Position numbers and translations under genes: made by a program
The notes under the pieces: generated by a model
The model's input: the letters and a program-made list of their open reading frames with translations, nothing else
What the model was told of the DNA's origin: nothing
The model's database searches: none
Shown here: positions 57,140 through 64,000 of the stretch, piece by piece
Numbering within the stretch: the first letter of the stretch is position 1
Layout of the letters: each line of letters begins with the position of its first letter
NCBI RefSeq assembly: GCF_905475465.1
Contig: NC_062240.1
Coordinates: 3,859,001-3,923,000, forward strand
DNA from: Pieris napi
Taxonomy: Eukaryota; Arthropoda; Insecta; Lepidoptera; Pieridae
Reading direction: 5' to 3'
Length of the DNA: 64,000 nucleotides

Positions 57140-59065
57140 TTATGTAATAGGAGGCAAACGGGCAGGAGGCTCACCTGATGTTAAGTGATACCGCCGCCCA
57201 TGGACACTCACAATGCCAGAAGGCTCGCAAGTGCGTTGCCGGCCTTTCAGGAATTGGTACGCTCTTTTCTTGAAGGACCCTAAGTCGAATTGGTTCGGAA
57301 ATACTTCTGTGGGCAGCTGGTTCCACATAGTGGTGGTGCGCTGCAAAAACTGCCTTAGAAAACGCTCTGTTGTGGAACGACGGACGTCGAGGTGATACGG
57401 ATGGTATTTTGTATTTTGCCTTGACGTCCGATGATGAAACTCAGCTGCAGGTATTAGACCGAACAACTCCTCTGAACACTCTCCATGGTAAATGCGGTAG
57501 AAGATGCAGAGAGATCCCACATCTCTACGCAACGCCAAGGGATCAAGCCGCACTGAAAGTGACTGGTCGTCGACGATTCGAACCGCTCTTCGTTGAATAC
57601 GGTCAAGTGGAAGGAGCTGGTACTGGGGAGCTCCCGCCCAGAGGTGAGAGCAGTACTCCATATGGGGCCGAATTTGAGCTTTATATAGTTGCAAGCGGTG
57701 GCCCGGAGTGAAGTACCGTCTCGCCTTGCTGAGCACACCAAGCTTTTTGGAGGCTAATTTAGCCTTTCCTTCCAGATGACCGCGAAACTGAACGTTATTC
57801 GATATGTCAACGCCCAGTATTCCGATGCTAGCTGAGGCTTTAAGGAGAGTGTCTTCAAAGAGGGGAGTAGCGACAAAGGGAGTTTTTTTAGCGGAAAACG
57901 CGCATACTTGTGTCTTCTTGGGGTTAAATTGGACTAGATTTAGTCTACCCCAGTCCGAGACTCCACGTAGAAGAGTTTCGACTTCAGACACAAGTTTGTT
58001 CCGGTACTCATCGACAACAGCCCGAGAAATACCTGCCCGGCCAGTGTAAAAAGTATCCCCAGTGCTGTCGTCCGCATAGCAATGAATGTTGCTAAGCTGC
58101 AACATATCATTGATATGCAGAATAAACAGGGTCGGGGATAGGACACAGCCTTGTGGGACACCAGCATTCACAGGTTTCAGGTCGGAGCATGCTCCGTCGA
58201 TGACGACTTTGATGCTCCGATCAGTGAGAAAGCTGGAAATCCAGTTGCATAATTTCTTAGGGAGCCCGTAGGCTGGAAGCTTCGAGAGCAGTGCTCTGTG
58301 CCACACCCGATCGAAGGCTTTCGCTATGTCCAAACTTACCGCCAGCGCCTCCCCCTTGAACTCAATTGCCTCTGCCCACCTATGTGTAAGGTATACAAGG
58401 AGGTCACCAGCTGAGCGACCACGACGAAAGCCGTACTGAGAATCGCTAATCAGCTGGTGGCCCTCTAGATACCTCAGGAGCTGGCTGTTAATAATGGTTT
58501 CCATTATTTTGGAGAACAAGGAGGTTATAGCTATTGGGCGATAGTTGGACGGATCAGAGCGATCGCCTTTTTTAGGGATCGGATGTATCGAAGCGATCTT
58601 CCAGCACTTCGGAACAGTGCCGAGCGTGTAAAGGTACCGGAAAAGGCGCGTTAGGACCGGAGCCAACTCAGGAGCACAAGTACGCAGCACAATTGGAGGG
58701 ATGCCATCGGGTCCGCTCGACTTATGGATGTCCAAGGAAGACAAAGCTTTACGGATAGCACGTTGCCGGAATATAACTTCGGGCATCGTAGTATCACACC
58801 GCAATAATGTCGGTGGTTCCTTCCCTTGATCATCCAAAGTGGAGTTCGACGCAAAGAGACAGCCTAGAAGATCGGCCTTCTCTTTCGCGGTATGGGCCAG
58901 TGAGTCATCCTCCCTATGCAGTGGTGGAATTGAGGGCAGACAGAAATTCCCTTGGACAGCTTTGGCAAGAGACCAGAAGGCTCGAGTTCCCGAAGGGAGG
59001 TGGGCCAATTTCTCACCAAATCTGGCAATGTGCTCTGACTTTGCTTTAGCGATTTCTCGCTTGCT
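57140..59065 (-). pseudogene. LINE reverse transcriptase, N-terminal junction altered
   Basis: A long uninterrupted frame (622 residues from 59008) extends upstream to the deletion junction as REIAKAKSEHIARFGEKL. Blocks in order: SSGPDGIPPIVLR, NYRPIAITSLFSKIMET, QYGFRRGRSAGD, VSLDIAKAFDRVWH (first Asp), NAGVPQGCVLSPTLF, HCYADDSTGD (active site), ILGVDISNN, and a C-terminal region with HGECSEELFGL and MWNQLPTEVF. It would copy the LINE RNA at the target site. No stops or frameshifts interrupt it, so the damage is limited to the join with the endonuclease. The final residues run into the 3' end of the element. Opposite-strand frames here are shadows. Confidence 0.9.
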
Positions 59066-59856
59066 CTAGAGGGTTTATGACCATCCACATCTGGTATTCG
59101 CGTAATCGCAGGGACCATTTGCGTCAAGTCGTAAGCCAAAGCAAAGTCGTGAAAGGATCTTCCCGCATGATCGGTGGTTTCTGAGCCGAGCCAATCGGCA
59201 TGGTGGGCGTTAAAATCGCCAAGTATCACGATTTCAGCGGTAGGAACCCTTTCGAGCAGGGAATCTGTAGCCATTTGGATGTGCTCAATGAGTCGGTCAG
59301 TTTCGGTATTTCCGCTATGGGACCTATACAGGCATGCGTAGAATCGCGGATGGTCATCGCAGTCTACGCGCAGCCAGAGGTTAGATAGGTCCCTTCCTTC
59401 AAGCGTCCCGAGGCGACGAGAACAGATATCCTCTCTGACGTACACGCAAACTCCCGCCCGCGGCACAAATGAATGTTCCAATTTGTACCCCGGGTAGGAG
59501 AGGTAGGAAGTATCAGCCGGGGGGGATATCTGAGTCTCGGTAAGAAAGAGCAAGGCCGGCTTCGCAGTCTCTAAGTGGTAGTGGACAGCGTTGATGTTGG
59601 AATTGAGCCCCCTAACATTTGTGAAGTCCACGGCGAGTGTGGACGGGGGTGCCTTTGTTAAATTGCTCCGTTTGCCCCGAGAACGATTAATGTTTTTACC
59701 GAGCGCAGAATTGCCCCCCCCAGAATACGAAGGGCAGCCTGTGCGTCCACCACCGGGCGCAGAGTGTCCCGGTGTTGGACGCCCAGAGGGGGATTCTCCA
59801 CCGCGAGCGCGTGTGGTACCCCCCTGGGGTAGATTCTCTTTTTTCTGCACCTTCAT
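59066..59856 (-). pseudogene. LINE endonuclease domain, C-terminally truncated
   Basis: The minus frame from 59856 has a basic, Gly/Pro-rich leader, then VDFTNVRGLNSN, LFLTETQI with the catalytic Glu, YRSHSGNTETD, LGDFNAHHADW (catalytic Asp/Asn block) and AITRIPDVDGHKPS. The last conserved block of this nuclease family, the SDH motif, is missing. After GHKPS the frame runs into reverse transcriptase DNA out of frame and ends at 58864. A deletion that is not a multiple of three explains this. The domain as it stands should be inactive. Confidence 0.88.
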
Positions 59857-60033
59857 ATTTCATTATGGGCTCCGGGAGTCTCTCTCACCGCACGAAACGC
59901 GAGTACAATAAGGTGAACTTATTGCATCACTTCACGCCGGTTTTCTGAGAGACAGTGGTACTGCCCCGGTCGTGCCTGCCCATTTGGCTGAAGCCCGGAG
60001 GCAACAGCATGGCACTCCCACTAGGGAAACTAT

Positions 60034-60830
60034 AAAAAAATATATTATTTATTCGTTATAATTTATGCATGGTATTACATAACCATACGTACCATACGTA
60101 CTACTTATGAACGTCAATAAAAAAACAATGCTTCTCAATTGCACGCCTCATTAGCGGAGCGGAGGCAGTGCTCTACTCTCGACATGTCAAAAAATCCAGT
60201 CTTTCGAAACTTGATTGACTTTTTTCTCACTAATATAACACTTACTAGGATAATATGAGTGCACTAAAATCGAGTTAAATAATCTATCAAGCACATATGG
60301 TATTTTTATGAACAATTATTTAGTTTAACATAGTAAATAATAACATTAAAATCAATCATTATTTGACGTTCGTCAGTCTGTGTTTATGGATCCATGTATG
60401 TGGCAGAGAAATTGGTCGAAAAATTTATCGTACCAGAATACTTTTTTTCTTATGATATAAAGTTATACCCTGGGCTGATTCCTAGTTAATATTAGCGTTC
60501 TAAGTACTGTCGTTTAATTATAATTTGTAAAAAACTAAAATACGACTGTGTATTTGTATATCTATATATACATTTATTTTAGTATATTTTTTCCTCACCT
60601 TAGAGCTATGGCGCCACTATATATTTTTCATTATATTAAGTAAGTAGTAAGAAGTAAAAAAAAAAAAATGTAAACGAATGATTTTTTTTTAATGTGAATG
60701 ACCCGCTATGAGGCGTGCACTTTTGGATTTTCCAAACTTTTTACATTTACTGTCAGTTCTTAAATCAAAGGCGCAGAACGAACGAGAAGTCCAATAAACT
60801 CTTCGTCACTATTAAATCGCCAAGGTTTTT
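60034..60830 (-). mobile_element. LINE 3'-tail pieces in AT-rich sequence
   Basis: Two pieces match the 3' UTR type of 50020-50190 on the minus strand: 60095-60190 (TACTTATGAACGTCAAT) and 60695-60830 (TTTACATTTACTGTCAGTTC, then TTAAATCAAAGGCGCAG). The 500 bp between them is AT-rich and unassigned. Confidence 0.5.
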
Positions 60831-61559
60831 TGTTCCAAATTATTTGTAAGCATCTGCAACCCTTACATGGGAATGAGGCTGACACATTTGTGAACTGACA
60901 CGAAATACCGTTATTTATCGCCGGCTAACGATATAATTAAACGGTCGTTGATATAAATAGTATATTAAACAACCAATCATATTTGTTTCGTTGTTACTGG
61001 AATAGATTTGGCATCGGCTATTTGAAATGGCGTAATCAACATAATTAGTAAGATTTTTTTTGTGATTACAAACAATCAAATACACCAAAAGTACATTTTA
61101 TTGTCTACCGAAGCATAAAAATGAAATAAGAGTCTTCCTACGCATACATCGTAGTACCCTTTTCAACTCAACTGGAATTCGAGCATTTCATATTCGCAAA
61201 ATTTGCTAACGTCTCCTGATCGTTCCGACACCGAATCTACACTATTTCACCCAGACGTGAAATGGCCCCTCGATATTTTGCCTCTTACACAAGAATTATA
61301 CTCTAAATTCGTCGACAGTTATCGAAAAGCGCTCGAATAAATTGAATTTTCGCGTAAGTTTATTTTAATACTCTAGACGGTTTGCTGAAATCGTATCATC
61401 ATGAAAACAGAATATTTTTTACCAAGACGAGCGACGGCCGCCAAAAAAGCTTTTTCTTAATGTGATTTATATTCACAAGAAAAGTGTATGTATAGTGAGT
61501 ACTATATAACATACCACTTACAATATGCTAATGGTAATATTTTAAATAATTATTTTAAG
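60831..61559. other. unassigned sequence, partly GC-balanced
   Basis: No recognised gene or repeat. 61130-61460 is less AT-rich than average and shows no repeat features. Confidence 0.35.
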
Positions 61560-61701
61560 ACAATTTTTTACCGGATTGAAGTAACGTATTTACAATTATT
61601 TTTCATAATTTTAAATTTAACCGATGTTTCGCGTGCTTTACAGCGTGCGTGGTCACGGTGACACATAACACATACATAACTTCAATCCGGTAAAAAATTG
61701 T
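61560..61701. mobile_element. 142-bp MITE with perfect 23-bp arms
   Basis: The left arm begins ACAATTTTTTACCGGATTG (61560-61582) and is matched perfectly, in inverse, by 61679-61701. The interior holds GCGTGCTTTACAGCGTGC. A related but imperfect copy lies at 47395-47530. The target duplication is not clear. Confidence 0.75.
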
Positions 61702-62370
61702 TTTATTATCAAATGTGTGAAAGTTATGTCAATAAAAGACAATACTTATTATTTTAAGTTTTATTTTATTATATACATCATAAATGTGCTATGGGTAGTG
61801 TAAAATCAATACATGCTTACATACTCATATTAAAAGTACATTACCCGCGTGTTCGAGAAGACAGCAATAGAAACCCAATACTATTCAGTATAAGACCAGT
61901 TGTGTGTATACAAAGGAAAACATGAAAACGTTACTATAACATTAGTTTTATAAAGCTTTTATTATTTTTTCCTCTCACTACAAACATTAACAACGTACAC
62001 TAACCGTAATATATTTATCACAGTGAATTATCCCGTATATACATTACATCCTCAAATTATCCGCAGGGCAACCAAAGATTTAGAGGTCGGCGCGTCCTAG
62101 TGGAATAATTCGGATTAGAATAGTGACGAGATCGCTCACGTGGAAATCTCGCCTTCCGAAAGGTTTTGTTTACTAAATGGTTTTACTAGTAACAATCTGT
62201 GTTATCGCTTTACATAAAAGTTAAATGAAATACATTACACAGTAATAGTTTACATACTAAAATTAAACTTAAATTATTGTCCGCTTTGCCCATTCATAAA
62301 AAAAAACAAAATCTTAAATATTTTTCAACTTCATTCGCAAACTTTGTTTTAGATTATCTATAGATAGCAG
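61702..62370. other. unassigned AT-rich sequence
   Basis: Nothing recognised. Confidence 0.45.
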
Positions 62371-62655
62371 CAGCAGTTGGCTTCAGCGTGTGACTCTCAT
62401 CCCTGAGGTCGTAGGTTCGATCCCCGGCTGTGCACTAATGGACTTTCTTTCTATGTGCGCATTTAACATTCGCTCGAACGGTGAAGGAAAACATCGTGAG
62501 GAAACCGACATGTAAGGCATGTCCAAATAGTTGACGGCGACAGCACTGGAGGATGATCACCTACTTGCCTATTACATTTAAAAATGATCATGAAACAGAT
62601 TCAGCAATCTGAGGCCCAGACCTAAAAAGAAGTTGTAGCGCCACTGATTTTTATT
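62371..62655 (+). mobile_element. tRNA-derived SINE, main family
   Basis: Well preserved: B-box GGTTCGATCCCC, body GCGCATTTAACATTCGCTCG and AAAACATCGTGAGGAAACC, tail GTTGTAGCGCCACTGATT. The first bases of the head (GGCCTAG) are lost, so the A-box is damaged. Confidence 0.9.
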
Positions 62656-63391
62656 TTATGTTATAGATAAAAGATGAAATAATTCGTTAATAATATTCCT
62701 AAAACTTTAGTTAAGGAATATAAAAACGTATCTAATTATATACATATATATTTCTATAGGCGGTATTACTAATGAAGCCTGTGAAATATTACACACGATG
62801 AACTTAATACACTTTCTGAGAAGCGCCTTATCATATTTGAATTTTAATAAAAAAGGTAGTAGCCGTTTCAAATTTGAATTTCAAAACTAATTATTCATAA
62901 ATGCAGCTATGAGATGCAGATTGGGTGTCCCAGTTTGTTTTTAGTAATTTTTGCTTCAAATTAAAGATATAGGTCGTCAGCACATCAATTAATTTATGTC
63001 ACATGTACAACGTTCATTAATTTTTTCTCACTCCATATTTTTAATAATCATTTTAAAATTAAGGTTTTAAACTGAAACGGTTTTAAGTGCGAAATACGTC
63101 ACTCGAATTCAGCTTGAATTTCGTATCCCAGTGAAGTTTTGTGCTCAAGATAAATATAGTGGTTTTATTTACCAGTTTTTTCTGGTTCTGGTTTTTCGTA
63201 TTGTCATAGCTTTAGTCTTCAGTTCATCTTTAGGCCCACCTTCGCTGTTTCACGGCTTATTTCGCTGATCATGGTAGCCTCAGGGTTATCAGCTCAGATT
63301 GGAGTATGAAGACATAACTATTACTACTAGAAATCAAATTTTGAACACTCATTATGTAATATTTAACAAACTAATATTTTGACATTAAACA
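62656..63391. other. unassigned AT-rich sequence
   Basis: Nothing recognised. Confidence 0.45.
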
Positions 63392-63777
63392 TGTCGCGTG
63401 ACGGTCGGTCGCGGAGTAGGGATAAAGTGAATTCGTCATAGCAGCCAAGGCCAATATGGCGGCGCCTATAGTTCGCAGCAGCTGACCGTGTAGTGTATAG
63501 ACTATTATTAATTTGTGCCAGTGCTCCACGCTATTTTGCTATTTTGTTAGTTTTTGTCAATGTTTAATGTAAATGTTGTTTTTCAGTGTTTAATGTTAAT
63601 GTTGTTATTTATTATAGTAAAACTTTTTTTTAATATGTGTATATAGTCTAAATAATTGTTATTAATATGTGTATATAATCTAAATAATTTTTAAGTATTA
63701 TGTATTTCGTACTCTCTAAGACACAGAGTTCAATAAAAATATTAGTTGGAGACTTAGTCTACTTTTATTATTTCCCA
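63392..63777 (+). repeat. LTR-like candidate
   Basis: Starts TGTCGCGTGACGG and ends TTCCCA. It has a GC-rich first third, a T-rich middle with two tandem copies of TTAATATGTGTATATA, and AATAAA near 63732 followed by a short tail. That layout resembles a solo LTR, but no matching LTR, primer site or target duplication is visible. Confidence 0.25.
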
Positions 63778-64000
63778 TTATCATTCCAATTTTCCAAGTA
63801 TAACATTAAAATTGATTAAGCGATTTTTATACCCTTAATGGAATATTATTCCAAAAAATTTTAGTTAAATGTCTATAATGTGAAAAAAAGTTTCACTTTT
63901 ACCGTGGTTTCATAAAACCACACAATCCTTTTTTATTAATCGTTTCGTAATTCAAATAATGAGCCATAATGCGATTAATCGGCTACCAAGAATAAATACG
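63778..64000. other. unassigned AT-rich sequence
   Basis: Nothing recognised. Confidence 0.5.

Larger units (their letters stand above)
57121..60033 (-). mobile_element. long LINE of the jockey/I group, internally deleted
   Basis: The minus-strand element ends at a poly(A) tail (T run at about 57121-57140) preceded by CATCAGGTGAGCCTCCTGCC. It contains endonuclease and reverse transcriptase segments and a short upstream part reading PSGSAMLLPPGFSQMG, probably the end of ORF1 or its leader. It is much richer in G and C than its surroundings. Tails of the same family occur at 2927, 6621, 33064, 42133, 52449 and 56335. The internal deletion makes it non-autonomous. Confidence 0.88.

Noticed and set aside
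57213..59911. Plus-strand open frames across the LINE
   Set aside because: They are shadows of the GC-rich minus-strand endonuclease and reverse transcriptase.

Overview
The window looks like AT-rich intergenic or intronic DNA from a moth or butterfly (Lepidoptera). The evidence is the repeat content. There are at least nine copies of a tRNA-derived SINE with a GTTCGATCCCC-type B box, non-LTR retrotransposon tails of kinds I recall as common in Lepidoptera, short Helitrons ending in CTAG next to the motif GCTTGGCCG, and several PIF/Harbinger elements. I recognise no host protein-coding gene, rRNA, functional tRNA or CRISPR array. The species cannot be named from what I can see.

The most important object is a PIF/Harbinger DNA transposon at 37984-40924 that appears intact. 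It is 2941 bp long, with 23-bp terminal inverted repeats (one mismatch) and a TTA target duplication on each side. It carries two genes on opposite strands. One is a two-exon DDE transposase (about 403 residues). The other is a two-exon MADF/BESS DNA-binding partner (about 322 residues). Splice signals and reading frames show that the genes are interlocked: partner exon 2 lies wholly inside the transposase intron, and transposase exon 2 lies wholly inside the partner intron. Both frames are open and the catalytic residues are present, so the copy could be autonomous or recently active. In this family the transposase needs a Myb/MADF-type partner for nuclear import and end recognition, so the two genes probably work as a pair.

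Layout. 0-7 kb: retrotransposon tails, a 376-bp Helitron and two SINE families. 7.8-9.2 kb: a Harbinger-derived element whose left end was hit by a second, 742-bp Harbinger element that still carries a damaged MADF frame. 10-12.4 kb: a 5'-truncated LINE with most of its reverse transcriptase, broken by two stop codons and a frameshift. 13-19 kb: mostly unassigned, with one member of an unnamed short-element family and a second Helitron. 19.4-21.4 kb: a three-layer LINE nest, in which one LINE 3' end is split by two other LINE fragments in the opposite orientation. 21-37 kb: scattered SINEs, LINE tails, a decayed WDATC gene and an unnamed 70-bp repeat. 38-41 kb: the intact Harbinger. 44-50 kb: another unnamed short element, a decayed HARBI1-like transposon and an RTE-like fragment. 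52-57 kb: LINE tails, SINEs and a third Helitron. 57.1-60.0 kb: a long GC-richer LINE on the minus strand, with endonuclease and reverse transcriptase joined by an internal deletion. 60-64 kb: a short MITE with perfect 23-bp arms, a SINE and an LTR-like candidate.

Splice sites and element ends were read and counted by eye. Family assignments come from recognised motifs, not from database searches.
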